From Streptomyces griseosporeus (GTDB taxonomy: Bacteria; Actinomycetota; Actinomycetes; Streptomycetales; Streptomycetaceae), in NCBI RefSeq assembly GCF_014656055.1, contig NZ_BNBR01000004.1:821081-885080 (forward strand): a stretch of 64,000 bases of DNA, given 5' to 3'. Positions 32,941-41,163 of this stretch are shown piece after piece; the stretch's first letter is position 1, and each line of letters begins with the position of its first letter. The translations under genes were made by a program, and so were the position numbers. The notes below the pieces were generated by a model. The model did not search any database and had not been told where the DNA came from. It saw nothing but the letters and a program-made list of their open reading frames with translations.

Positions 32941-34506
32941 ATGGCCACACCGCACGACTCGATCCAGGCCCGGATCGACGAGCTGACCGAGATCAAGGAG
33001 GCAGCGCGGCTCGGCCCCGACCCGGCGGCCACCGAGCGCCAGCACAACAAGGGCAAGCTGACGGCGCACGAGCGGATCGCCCTGCTGCTGGACAAGGGCT
33101 CGTTCAACGAGGTGGAGCCGCTGCGCCGGCACCGGGCCACCGGCTTCGGACTGGAGGACAAGAAGCCGTACAGCGACGGCGTGGTGACCGGCTGGGGCAC
33201 CGTGCACGGCCGCACCGTCTTCGTCTACGCCCACGACTTCCGCATCTTCGGCGGCGCGCTCGGCGAGGCCCACGCCCAGAAGATCCACAAGATCATGGAC
33301 CTGGCCGAGGCGGCGGGCGCCCCGCTGGTCTCGCTCAACGACGGCGCCGGCGCCCGGATCCAGGAGGGCGTCACCGCGCTCGCCGGGTACGGCGGCATCT
33401 TCCAGCGCAACACCCGCTCCTCCGGCGTCATCCCGCAGATCTCCGTGATGCTCGGCCCGTGCGCGGGCGGCGCCGCCTACTCGCCCGCGCTGACCGACTT
33501 CGTCTTCATGGTCCGCGAGACCAGCCAGATGTTCATCACCGGGCCCGACGTCGTCAAGGCCGTCACCGGCGAGGAGATCACCCAGAACGGGCTCGGCGGG
33601 GCCGACGTCCACTCCACCACCTCGGGCGTCTCCCACTTCGCCTACGACACCGAGGAGGAGTGCCTGGAGGACGTCCGCTACCTGCTGTCGCTGCTGCCCG
33701 CCAACAACCGTGAGCTGGCGCCCGTCGAGCGGTCCGGCGACCCCGTCGACCGGGTCAACGACGCGCTGCTGGACCTCGTCCCGGCCGCCGCCGGGCAGTC
33801 GTACGACATCCGCGCGGTCATCGAGGAGGTCGTCGACGACGGCGAGTTCTTCGAGGTGCACCCGCTGTGGGCGACGAACATCGTGTGCGCGTTCGCCCGG
33901 CTCGACGGGCACGTCGTCGGCATCGTCGCCAACCAGCCCGCCGCCATGGCCGGCGTGCTGGACATCGAGGCCTCGGAGAAGGGCGCCCGCTTCGTGCAGT
34001 TCTGCGACGCCTTCAACATCCCGCTCGTCACCCTGGTCGACGTCCCCGGCTTCCTGCCCGGCGTGGACCAGGAGCACGACGGCATCATCCGGCGCGGCGC
34101 CAAGCTGCTGTACGCCTACTGCAACGCCACCGTGCCGCGTATCTCGCTGGTGCTGCGCAAGGCGTACGGCGGCGCGTACATCGTCATGGACTCCCGGTCC
34201 ATCGGCGCCGACCTGGCCCTCGCCTGGCCGACCAACGAGATCGCGGTGATGGGCGCCGAGGGCGCCGCCAACGTCATCTTCCGCCGCGAGATCAACGCCG
34301 CGGAGGACCCGGAGGCGGTGCGCCGACAGCGCATCAAGGAGTACAAGAGCGAGCTGATGCACCCCTACTACGCGGCCGAGCGCGGGCTGATCGACGACGT
34401 CATCGACCCCCGCGAGACCCGCGCGGTGCTGATCCGTTCGCTGGAGATGCTGCGCGCCAAGCACGCGGACCTGCCCTCGCGGAAGCACGGTAACCCCCCG
34501 CAGTGA
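32941..34506 (+). CDS. Acyl-CoA carboxylase beta chain (carboxyltransferase, AccB/PccB-like)
   Basis: A 521-residue carboxyltransferase of the usual length. The N-terminal crotonase-like half (about 30-260) contains VYAHDFRIFGGALGEAHAQKI, LNDGAGARIQEGV and MLGPCAGGAAYSPALTDFVFM; the C-terminal half contains FCDAFNIPLVTLVDVPGFLPG and RKAYGGAYIVMDSRSIGADL. It transfers the carboxyl group from biotin on the alpha chain to acetyl- or propionyl-CoA. Such beta chains in aromatic polyketide clusters feed malonyl-CoA. GGAGGTGGGAG lies before the ATG. The PKS operon follows after a 226-bp leader. Confidence 0.94.
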   Translation: MATPHDSIQARIDELTEIKEAARLGPDPAATERQHNKGKLTAHERIALLLDKGSFNEVEPLRRHRATGFGLEDKKPYSDGVVTGWGTVHGRTVFVYAHDFRIFGGALGEAHAQKIHKIMDLAEAAGAPLVSLNDGAGARIQEGVTALAGYGGIFQRNTRSSGVIPQISVMLGPCAGGAAYSPALTDFVFMVRETSQMFITGPDVVKAVTGEEITQNGLGGADVHSTTSGVSHFAYDTEEECLEDVRYLLSLLPANNRELAPVERSGDPVDRVNDALLDLVPAAAGQSYDIRAVIEEVVDDGEFFEVHPLWATNIVCAFARLDGHVVGIVANQPAAMAGVLDIEASEKGARFVQFCDAFNIPLVTLVDVPGFLPGVDQEHDGIIRRGAKLLYAYCNATVPRISLVLRKAYGGAYIVMDSRSIGADLALAWPTNEIAVMGAEGAANVIFRREINAAEDPEAVRRQRIKEYKSELMHPYYAAERGLIDDVIDPRETRAVLIRSLEMLRAKHADLPSRKHGNPPQ

Positions 34507-34510
34507 CTCC

Positions 34511-34521
34511 TCTGTAGTTCT
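34511..34521. promoter_or_regulatory. TCTGTAGTTCT element shared with the MarR-gene promoter
   Basis: The 11-mer TCTGTAGTTCT lies 4 bp after the carboxyltransferase stop and 10 bp upstream of a TTGACG box (34532-34537) that could be the -35 of the PKS operon. The same 11-mer occurs at 56399-56409 in front of the divergent MarR/flavoprotein genes. An operator role for the cluster MarR protein is inferred. Confidence 0.45.
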
Positions 34522-34543
34522 GGACGCGGATTTGACGTAAAGC

Positions 34544-34569
34544 CCCCCGATCAGCCTTGAAATCGGGGG
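34544..34569 (+). terminator. Hairpin in the leader between carboxyltransferase and PKS genes
   Basis: CCCCCGAT-N10-ATCGGGGG is a perfect 8-bp stem. It may end the carboxylase transcript or lie in the 5' leader of the PKS mRNA, depending on where transcription begins. No T-run follows. Confidence 0.45.
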
Positions 34570-34732
34570 AGTTGCCGAAGAAGATGGATGTCAGAGTCCG
34601 GAGCTTTGTCGCCGACGTTTTCGGCTGGACGCCCGCTCATCCTTTCTTCGGATCCTTCCGAGCCAGAAACCTTTCTCCGCCCCACGGCCTTTCGCGCCCT
34701 TTTCGGGACCGGACCACTTGGAGAAGAATCGC

Positions 34733-35062
34733 ATGCACAGCAACCTGATCGTGGCCAGGATGGAGCCCGCCTCGGGCGCCCAGGTGGCCGAACTCTTCAG
34801 GGCGTTCGACGCCACGGAAATGCCGCACCTGATGGGCACCCGCCGGCGTCAGCTCTTCCACTACCGCGGTCTGTACTTCCACCTCCAGGACTTCGACACG
34901 GACAACGGTGGACAGCAGATCGAGGAAGCCAAGACCGACCCGCGCTTCATACGGATCAGCGAAGACCTGAAGCCGTTCATCGAGGCGTACGACCCGGCGA
35001 CCTGGCGCTCGCCGGCCGATGCCATGGCGACCCGCTTCTACCACTGGGAGGCGGGCTCGTGA
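34733..35062 (+). CDS. TcmI/JadI-type polyketide cyclase
   Basis: A 109-residue protein of the small TcmI-like cyclase family (ferredoxin-like barrel, normally a dimer). Conserved parts are MGTRRRQLFHYRGLYFHLQDF and ATRFYHWEAG at the end. In angucycline pathways the JadI/PgaF-type enzyme closes the last ring of the benz[a]anthracene skeleton. It opens the PKS operon, has GGAGAAG before the ATG and overlaps the KS-alpha start by 4 bp (GTGA). Confidence 0.92.
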   Translation: MHSNLIVARMEPASGAQVAELFRAFDATEMPHLMGTRRRQLFHYRGLYFHLQDFDTDNGGQQIEEAKTDPRFIRISEDLKPFIEAYDPATWRSPADAMATRFYHWEAGS

Positions 35063-36330
35063 CCGGCCGGCGCGTTGTCATCACGGGCCTGGAGGTGCTC
35101 GCCCCCGGCGGGGTGGGCACCGACGCGTTCTGGTCCCTGCTGAGCGAGGGCCGTACGGCGACCCGCGGGATCACCTTCTTCGACCCCTCGCCGTTCCGCT
35201 CCCGGGTCGCCGCCGAGATCGACTTCGATCCGGAGGCGCACGGACTGAGCCCGCAGGAGATCCGCCGGATGGACCGCGCGGGCCAGTTCGCCGTCGTCGC
35301 GGCCCGCGGCGCCGTCGCCGACAGCGGCCTCGACCTGACGGACCACGAGGCACACCGGGTCGGCGTCACCGTCGGCACCGCGGTCGGCGCCACCATGGGC
35401 CTCGACCAGGAGTACCGGGTCGTCAGCGACGGCGGCCGGCTGAACCTCGTCGACCACCACTACGCCGTCCCGCACCTGCACAACTACCTGGTGCCCAGCT
35501 CCTTCGCCGCCGAAGTGGCCTGGGCCGTCGGGGCGGAGGGCGCCAACGCGGTGGTGTCCACCGGCTGCACCTCCGGCATCGACTCCGTCGGCTACGCCGT
35601 CGAGCTGATCCGCGAGGGGACCGCGGACGTCATGGTCGCGGGCGCCACCGACGCCCCGATCTCGCCGATCACGATGGCGTGCTTCGACGCGATCCGGGCG
35701 ACCACCCCGCGCCACGACGAACCCGAGCGCGCCTCCCGGCCGTTCGACAGCACCCGCAACGGGTTCGTGCTCGGCGAGGGCTCCGCCTTCTTCGTCCTGG
35801 AGGAGCTGGAGAGCGCCCGCCGGCGGGGCGCCCGCATCTACGCGGAGATCGCCGGCTACGCGACCCGCAGCAACGCCTACCACATGACCGGGCTCCGCCC
35901 CGACGGCGCCGAGATGGCCGAGGCCATCCGGGTCTCGCTCGACGAGGCGCGGCTGAACCCGGAGGACATCGACTACGTCAACGCGCACGGCTCGGGCACC
36001 AAGCAGAACGACCGGCACGAGACCGCCGCGTTCAAGAAGAGCCTGGGCGAGCACGCCTACCGGACGCCGGTCAGCTCCATCAAGTCGATGGTCGGCCACT
36101 CCCTCGGTGCCATCGGAGCCATCGAGATCGCCGCCTCGACGCTGGCCATGACGCATCACGTGGTGCCGCCCACGGCGAACCTGCACGCCCCCGATCCCGA
36201 ATGCGATCTCGACTATGTGCCTCTCACCGCCCGCGAACACCGGACGGACGCCGTGCTGACCGTCGGCAGCGGCTTCGGAGGCTTCCAGAGCGCCATGGTG
36301 CTGGCCCGCCCGGAAAGGACCGCCGCATGA
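35059..36330 (+). CDS. Type II PKS ketosynthase alpha (KS-alpha)
   Basis: A 423-residue condensing enzyme. The active-site Cys is residue 170 in VSTGCTSGIDSVGYA. The two catalytic His lie in NAHGSGTKQNDRHE and SMVGHSLGAIGAIE. It opens TGRRVVITGLEVLAPGGVG. Together with CLF it builds the poly-beta-ketone chain from malonyl-ACP. The start is a GTG overlapping the cyclase stop, and the end overlaps the CLF start (ATGA), so all three are translationally coupled. The sequence type and neighbours fit an angucycline (decaketide) KS; chain length cannot be proved from this alone. Confidence 0.97.
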   Translation: MTGRRVVITGLEVLAPGGVGTDAFWSLLSEGRTATRGITFFDPSPFRSRVAAEIDFDPEAHGLSPQEIRRMDRAGQFAVVAARGAVADSGLDLTDHEAHRVGVTVGTAVGATMGLDQEYRVVSDGGRLNLVDHHYAVPHLHNYLVPSSFAAEVAWAVGAEGANAVVSTGCTSGIDSVGYAVELIREGTADVMVAGATDAPISPITMACFDAIRATTPRHDEPERASRPFDSTRNGFVLGEGSAFFVLEELESARRRGARIYAEIAGYATRSNAYHMTGLRPDGAEMAEAIRVSLDEARLNPEDIDYVNAHGSGTKQNDRHETAAFKKSLGEHAYRTPVSSIKSMVGHSLGAIGAIEIAASTLAMTHHVVPPTANLHAPDPECDLDYVPLTAREHRTDAVLTVGSGFGGFQSAMVLARPERTAA

Positions 36331-37541
36331 GCACCTCAGTCGTGGTGACCGGCCTGGGCGTGGTCGCGCCCAACGGCCTCGGCGCCGAGGAGTACTGGTC
36401 CGCGGCCCGTGTCGGCAAGAGCGGCATCGGCCGGCTGACCCGGTTCGACCCGACCCAGTACCCGGCCCGGCTCGCGGGCGAGATCCACGGGTTCGAGGCC
36501 GAGGAGTACCTGCCGAGCAAGCTGCTGCCGCAGACCGACCGCATGACCCGGCTCGCGCTCGTCGCCGCCGACTGGGCGCTGGAGGACGCCGGGGTGCGCC
36601 CGCAGGAGCTGCCCGCCTTCGACATGGGCGTGGTCACCTCCAGCGCCTCGGGCGGCTTCGAGTTCGGCCAGCGCGAGCTGGAGCGGCTGTGGAGCCAGGG
36701 CAGCGAGTACGTCAGCGCCTACCAGTCCTTCGCCTGGTTCTACGCCGTCAACAGCGGCCAGATCTCCATCCGGCACGGCATGAAGGGCCCGAGCGGCGTC
36801 GTCGTCAGCGAGCAGGCCGGCGGCCTGGACTGCCTCGCGCAGGCCCGCCGCCAGGTCCGCAAGGGCACGCCGCTGGTCGTCTCCGGGGCCGTCGACGCCT
36901 CGCTGTGCCCGTGGGGCTGGGTGGCCCAGATGACCAGCGGCCGGGTCACCACGAGCGAGGACCCGGCCGGCGCCTACGTGCCCTTCGACGACCGGGCGTC
37001 GGGCCATGTGCCCGGCGAGGGCGGTGCCCTCCTGGTCCTGGAGGGCAAGGAGGCCGCCCGTGCCCGCGGCGCGAAGGTGTACGGCGAGATCGCGGGGTAC
37101 GGCGCGACGTTCGACCCGAAGCCGGGCAGCGGGCGTCCGTCCACGCTGCGCAAGGCGATCGAGACCGCGCTGGCCGACGCCGGTGTCGAGGCCCGTGACG
37201 TGGACGTCGTCTTCGCCGACGGCGCGGCCGTCCCGGAGCTGGACCGGATCGAGGCGGAGGCCCTGAACGAGGTCTTCGGCACGGGTCAGGTGGCCGTCAC
37301 CGTCCCCAAGACGATGACCGGGGCCCTGTACTCGGCGGCGGGCGCGCTCGACGTCGCCACCGTCCTCCTCGCGATGGAGGAAGGCCTGATCCCGCCCACC
37401 ATGAACACCGAGCCGGCCGAGCGGTACGGCCTGGACCTCGTCGCCGGCCACCCGCGGACCACCGAGGTGCGCACCGCGCTGGTCGTGGCCCGCGGCCAGG
37501 GGGGCTTCAACTCGGCGCTGGTCGTCCGCGCGGCCGACTGA
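36327..37541 (+). CDS. Type II PKS chain length factor (KS-beta)
   Basis: A 404-residue KS-like protein in which the active-site Cys is replaced by Gln163 (VVSEQAGGLDCLAQA), the hallmark of KS-beta. It pairs with KS-alpha, sets chain length and provides acetyl starter by decarboxylation. Residues such as GFEFGQRELERLW and SAYQSFAWFYAVN line the dimer channel. The start overlaps the KS-alpha stop by 4 bp. Unlike in most type II clusters, the ACP gene does not follow directly: a 656-bp repeat-filled gap intervenes. Confidence 0.97.
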   Translation: MSTSVVVTGLGVVAPNGLGAEEYWSAARVGKSGIGRLTRFDPTQYPARLAGEIHGFEAEEYLPSKLLPQTDRMTRLALVAADWALEDAGVRPQELPAFDMGVVTSSASGGFEFGQRELERLWSQGSEYVSAYQSFAWFYAVNSGQISIRHGMKGPSGVVVSEQAGGLDCLAQARRQVRKGTPLVVSGAVDASLCPWGWVAQMTSGRVTTSEDPAGAYVPFDDRASGHVPGEGGALLVLEGKEAARARGAKVYGEIAGYGATFDPKPGSGRPSTLRKAIETALADAGVEARDVDVVFADGAAVPELDRIEAEALNEVFGTGQVAVTVPKTMTGALYSAAGALDVATVLLAMEEGLIPPTMNTEPAERYGLDLVAGHPRTTEVRTALVVARGQGGFNSALVVRAAD

Positions 37542-38197
37542 CCGGCCGCCCCGCCCCGGAGACCCGCGGCACGCGCCGGCCGGGACACACCCTCACCACC
37601 GGGCCCGCCGGCCCGGCAACCCACCCGCGCGCCGACCGGGAGACCGACCGCGCGCCGGCCCCGGGGCCTGCCGTGCACAGGCTCCGGGGCCCGTGGCGCA
37701 CCGGACGGGAGCGCCCGGACTCCGACTCCCGCCGGGCGTCGACCGGGAGACCGACCGCGCGCCGGCCCCGGGGCCTGCCGTGCACAGGCCCCGGGGCCCG
37801 TCGCGCACCGGACGGGAGCGCCCGGACCCCGACTCCCGCCGCGCGCCGACCGGGAGACCGGCCGCGCGTCCGCCCCGAGGCCTGCCGTGCACAGGCTCCG
37901 GGGCCCGTGGCGCGCCGGACGGGAGCGCCCGGACCGCAACTCCCGCCGGGCGTCGGCCCCGGGGCCTGCCGTGCACAGGCCCCGGGGCCCGTCGCGCACC
38001 GCACCGGTGCGCCCGTACCGCAACTCCCGCCGCGCGCCGGCCCCGAGCCCCGCGCGTCGGACCACACCCCCCCACAGCGCGCCGGCCCGGACCCCCCACC
38101 GCGGCCGGGCCGGCACCCACCGGAAGCCGAAGCCGCTTCGGGTTCCGGCGCCAGGCCGTGCCGGAAGCCGAAGCCGAACCGAAAAGGAACAACCGTC
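37542..38197 (+). repeat. 656-bp gap between CLF and ACP filled by 107-bp tandem repeats with hairpins
   Basis: Units start at 37631, 37738, 37845 and 37952, with a partial fifth from 38036. The first three are 107 bp; the fourth is 84 bp because 23 bp are missing near its start. Each holds GCCTG-CCGTGCA-CAGGC (37666, 37773, 37880, 37964). In units 2 and 4 this extends to a perfect 14-bp stem, GGCCCCGGGGCCTG with CAGGCCCCGGGGCC, around a 7-base loop; unit 1 has one mismatch and unit 3 three. Neither 107 nor 84 is a multiple of three, and no frame gives a conserved protein, so this is not coding. The ACP ribosome site (AAAAGGAAC) lies at the end. Confidence 0.9.
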
Positions 38198-38461
38198 ATG
38201 GCCGAGCAGGTATTCACCCTCGACGACCTCCGCCGCATCCTCATCGAGGCGGCGGGCGACGACGAGTCCTACAACCTGGACGGAGACATCCTCGACACCG
38301 AGTTCGAGGAGCTGGGCTACGAGTCGCTGGCCCTGCTGGAGACCGGCGGCCGCATAGAGCGCGAGTACGGCATCTCGCTCGACGAGGAGGTGCTGAGCAT
38401 CGCGAACACCCCGCGCCTGCTGATCGACACCGTCAACGCCGGTCTCGCCGCCCTGGTCTGA
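38198..38461 (+). CDS. Type II PKS acyl carrier protein
   Basis: An 87-residue acidic four-helix protein. Ser43 in LGYESLALLETGGRIERE is the phosphopantetheine site; the common D-S-L is E-S-L here. It carries malonyl groups and the growing chain for KS/CLF. AAAAGGAAC lies 7 bp before the ATG. It is separated from CLF by a hairpin-rich repeat array, so its translation and possibly its transcript level are not coupled to KS/CLF. The downstream ketoreductase follows after 85 bp. Confidence 0.96.
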   Translation: MAEQVFTLDDLRRILIEAAGDDESYNLDGDILDTEFEELGYESLALLETGGRIEREYGISLDEEVLSIANTPRLLIDTVNAGLAALV

Positions 38462-38546
38462 TCCGTCCCTCCCGCCGGGCGGTGCCCCGCCGCCGCCCGG
38501 CGGACGCGTTCCCCAAGCCCCCAACCGACCACTGGAGACGACAGAC

Positions 38547-39332
38547 ATGTCAGAGCAGGAAAAGCGGGTCGCTCTCGTCACGGGAGCCACCAGCGGGATC
38601 GGCCTCGCCAGCGCCCGGCTGCTGGCCCAGCAGGGCCACCGGGTGTTCATCGGCGCCCGCAACGCCGACAACGTCGCGGCGACCGTGAAGGACCTGCAGG
38701 CCGAGGGCCTGGAGGTGGACGGCGCCACCGTCGACGTCCGCTCCGGCGACGAGGTCCGCGCCTTCGTCCAGGCCGCGGTCGACACCTTCGGCACCATCGA
38801 CGTGCTGGTCAACAACGCGGGCCGCAGCGGCGGCGGCGTCACCGCCGACATCGACGACGAACTGTGGGCGGACGTCGTCGAGACCAACCTCACCAGCGTC
38901 TTCCGCGTGACCCGCGAGGTGCTCAACACCGGAGGGATGCGGCACAAGAGCCGCGGCCGGATCATCAACATCGCCTCGACCGCCGGCAAGCAGGGCGTGG
39001 TGCTCGGTGCGCCGTACTCGGCGTCCAAGCACGGCGTCGTCGGCTTCACCAAGGCGCTCGGCAACGAACTCGCGCCCACCGGCATCACCGTCAACGCCGT
39101 CTGCCCGGGCTACGTCGAGACCCCCATGGCCCAGCGCGTGCGCCAGGGCTACGCGGCCGCCTACGACACGACCGAGGACGCCATCCTGGAGAAGTTCCAG
39201 GCGAAGATCCCGCTCGGCCGTTACTCCACCCCCGAGGAGGTGGCCGGTCTCGTCGGCTACCTGGCGTCCGACACGGCGGCCTCCATCACGGCGCAGGCGC
39301 TCAACGTCTGCGGCGGACTCGGCAACTTCTGA
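38547..39332 (+). CDS. Type II PKS C-9 ketoreductase (ActKR/JadE-like SDR)
   Basis: A 261-residue SDR. The NADPH motif is VTGATSGIGLASARLL, and VLVNNAGRSGGGVT follows. The catalytic Ser is in IINIASTAGKQG and Tyr/Lys in GAPYSASKHG, with the spacing seen in actinorhodin KR. It reduces the C-9 ketone of the nascent chain and so directs the first ring closure. Its place right after the ACP is canonical. Confidence 0.95.
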   Translation: MSEQEKRVALVTGATSGIGLASARLLAQQGHRVFIGARNADNVAATVKDLQAEGLEVDGATVDVRSGDEVRAFVQAAVDTFGTIDVLVNNAGRSGGGVTADIDDELWADVVETNLTSVFRVTREVLNTGGMRHKSRGRIINIASTAGKQGVVLGAPYSASKHGVVGFTKALGNELAPTGITVNAVCPGYVETPMAQRVRQGYAAAYDTTEDAILEKFQAKIPLGRYSTPEEVAGLVGYLASDTAASITAQALNVCGGLGNF

Positions 39333-39356
39333 TCCCGGCCTCGAGGAGAGCTGATC

Positions 39357-40292
39357 ATGACCATCCGTGAGGTCGAACACGAGATCACCGCGAAGGCCCC
39401 GGCCGAGACGGTGTACCGGCTGATCGCCGAGGTGGAGAACTGGCCGCGGATCTTCCCGCCGACCATCCACGTCGAGCACGTGGAGCGCGGCGAGCGCGAC
39501 GAGCGCATACGGATCTGGGCCACCGCCAACGGCGAGCCGAAGAACTGGGCGTCGCGCCGCACCCTGGACCCGGACACCCTGCGGATCGACTTCCGGCAGG
39601 AGGTGTCCACCCCGCCGGTGGCGGCCATGGGCGGGGCCTGGATCATCGAGCCGCTGTCGGCGGACGAGTGCCGGATCCGGCTGCTGCACGACTACCGGGC
39701 GGTGGACGACGACCCCGCCGGACTCGCCTGGATCGACGAGGCCGTCGACCGCAACTCGCGCTCCGAGCTGGCCGCCCTGCGCACCAACGTCGAACGCGCC
39801 CACGCCGAGGCCGACCTGACGTTCTCCTTCGAGGACTCCGTCGAGATCGCCGGATCCGCCAAGGACGTCTACGACTTCATCAACGAGGCCGACCTGTGGG
39901 CCGAGCGGCTGCCGCACGTCGCCTCGGTACGGCTGACCGAGGACACCCCCGGCCTGCAGACCCTGGAGATGGACACCCGCGCCCGCGACGGCTCCGTCCA
40001 CACCACGAAGTCGTACCGGGTGACGTTCCCGCACCACAAGATCGCCTACAAGCAGGTGACCCTCCCGGCGCTGATGACGCTGCACACCGGCTACTGGACG
40101 TTCACCGAGACCGACACCGGCGTCACGGCGTCCTCCCAGCACACCGTGACCCTCAACACCGCCAACATCGCCCGTGTCCTCGGCGAGGACGCCACCGTCG
40201 CCGACGCCCGCGCCTATGTGCGGGACGCGCTGAGCACCAACAGCAGGGCCACGCTCGGCCACGCGAAGGCCCATGCCGAGGCGCGGCGCTGA
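39357..40292 (+). CDS. Didomain polyketide aromatase/cyclase (JadD/ActVII-like)
   Basis: A 311-residue protein of two SRPBCC (START-like) domains. The first is about 5-145 (REVEHEITAKAPAETVYRLIAEVENWPRIFPPT); the second is about 160-305 (DSVEIAGSAKDVYDFINEADLWAERLPHV). Such didomain enzymes dehydrate and aromatise the first ring of C-9-reduced chains. It follows the KR gene after 24 bp, with GAGGAGAG before the ATG. Its end overlaps the putative PPTase start by 20 bp. Confidence 0.95.
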   Translation: MTIREVEHEITAKAPAETVYRLIAEVENWPRIFPPTIHVEHVERGERDERIRIWATANGEPKNWASRRTLDPDTLRIDFRQEVSTPPVAAMGGAWIIEPLSADECRIRLLHDYRAVDDDPAGLAWIDEAVDRNSRSELAALRTNVERAHAEADLTFSFEDSVEIAGSAKDVYDFINEADLWAERLPHVASVRLTEDTPGLQTLEMDTRARDGSVHTTKSYRVTFPHHKIAYKQVTLPALMTLHTGYWTFTETDTGVTASSQHTVTLNTANIARVLGEDATVADARAYVRDALSTNSRATLGHAKAHAEARR

Positions 40293-41163
40293 ACCGGACG
40301 GCGCCGGTCGGACGGCCGGCTCCCCGCGTCGTCCCCTGGTCCCGGTGCTCCGCGAGGCACCGGAACTCTCGCTGTGGCTGCTGCGCTCACCGTCCCCGGA
40401 CAGTGCCGCGGCAGCCCGGCTGGCGGTGCGCGAGCTGGACGACACGGAGGTGCGCCGGGCCGCGCTGTTCGTGCGGCCCGCGGACCGGGTGCAGTACCTG
40501 TCGGCGCACATCGCCCTGCGCCGGATCCTCGCGGCGACCACGGGCTGCCCGCCGGAGTCGCTGCGGCTGGGCCGCGAGCCCGGCCCGCTGCTCTCCCCCC
40601 GTACCAGCAGGCCCGTGCTGCGGCACCCGCCGGTGCCGGTGCACTTCTCGCTCTCGCACAGTCACGGGCTGATCCTCATCGGCACGGCCGCCTCGGCCGT
40701 CGGCGTTGACGTGCAGCGCACGCCGACGATCGAGGCGGTGCGGGTGGTGGGACCCGCGCTGCACCCGGCGGAGTGGCGGGAACTCCTCGCCCTCCCCGAA
40801 CCGCGGCGACCGGCGGCCTTCGCGCAGCTGTGGACCCGCAAGGAGGCCTACCTCAAGGGCCTGGGCACCGGCCTGGTCCGTGGCCCGGCCCTGGACTACC
40901 TGGGGCTCGGCACCGACGCCGACGCCCCGCCCGGCCCGCCCGGCTGGATCGTCCGCGACGTCCTGGTCGGGCCGCATCACGCTGCTGCCGCCGCCCTGGC
41001 CGTCGCCGTGGAACCGCGCATCACGCTGCGCACGCTGCCGGTGGCGTGCCTGTACGACGGCGACGCGGGACTGCCGCTGTCCGCGGCCCCGCTACTTGCT
41101 CTGAGAAGGAGAGGTTCATGGACGCTTCGGTGGTCGTTGTTGGAGCGGGACCCGCCGGGCTGA
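40273..41163 (+). CDS. 4'-phosphopantetheinyl transferase (Sfp type)
   Basis: A protein of up to 296 residues. The Mg2+/CoA motif ASAVGVDVQRT and the catalytic motif FAQLWTRKEAYLKGLGTGLV are clear, as is PVHFSLSHSHGLILIG. It converts apo-ACP to holo-ACP with coenzyme A and is the likely activator of the ACP encoded four genes upstream. The ATG at 40273 overlaps the cyclase gene; a GTG near 40344 (VLREAPEL) is an equally good start. The 3' end overlaps the next gene by 46 bp, more than usual, and the last 40 residues (RRRGSWTLRWSLL) look unlike the family. Confidence 0.9.
   Translation: MPRRGAEPDGAGRTAGSPRRPLVPVLREAPELSLWLLRSPSPDSAAAARLAVRELDDTEVRRAALFVRPADRVQYLSAHIALRRILAATTGCPPESLRLGREPGPLLSPRTSRPVLRHPPVPVHFSLSHSHGLILIGTAASAVGVDVQRTPTIEAVRVVGPALHPAEWRELLALPEPRRPAAFAQLWTRKEAYLKGLGTGLVRGPALDYLGLGTDADAPPGPPGWIVRDVLVGPHHAAAAALAVAVEPRITLRTLPVACLYDGDAGLPLSAAPLLALRRRGSWTLRWSLLERDPPG

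Noticed and set aside
37673..38460. Possible protein with GACARQAPGP-like repeats in the CLF-ACP gap
   Set aside because: The repeat unit is 107 bp (84 bp for one copy), so successive copies fall in different frames. Several frames stay open simply because the DNA is extremely GC-rich.
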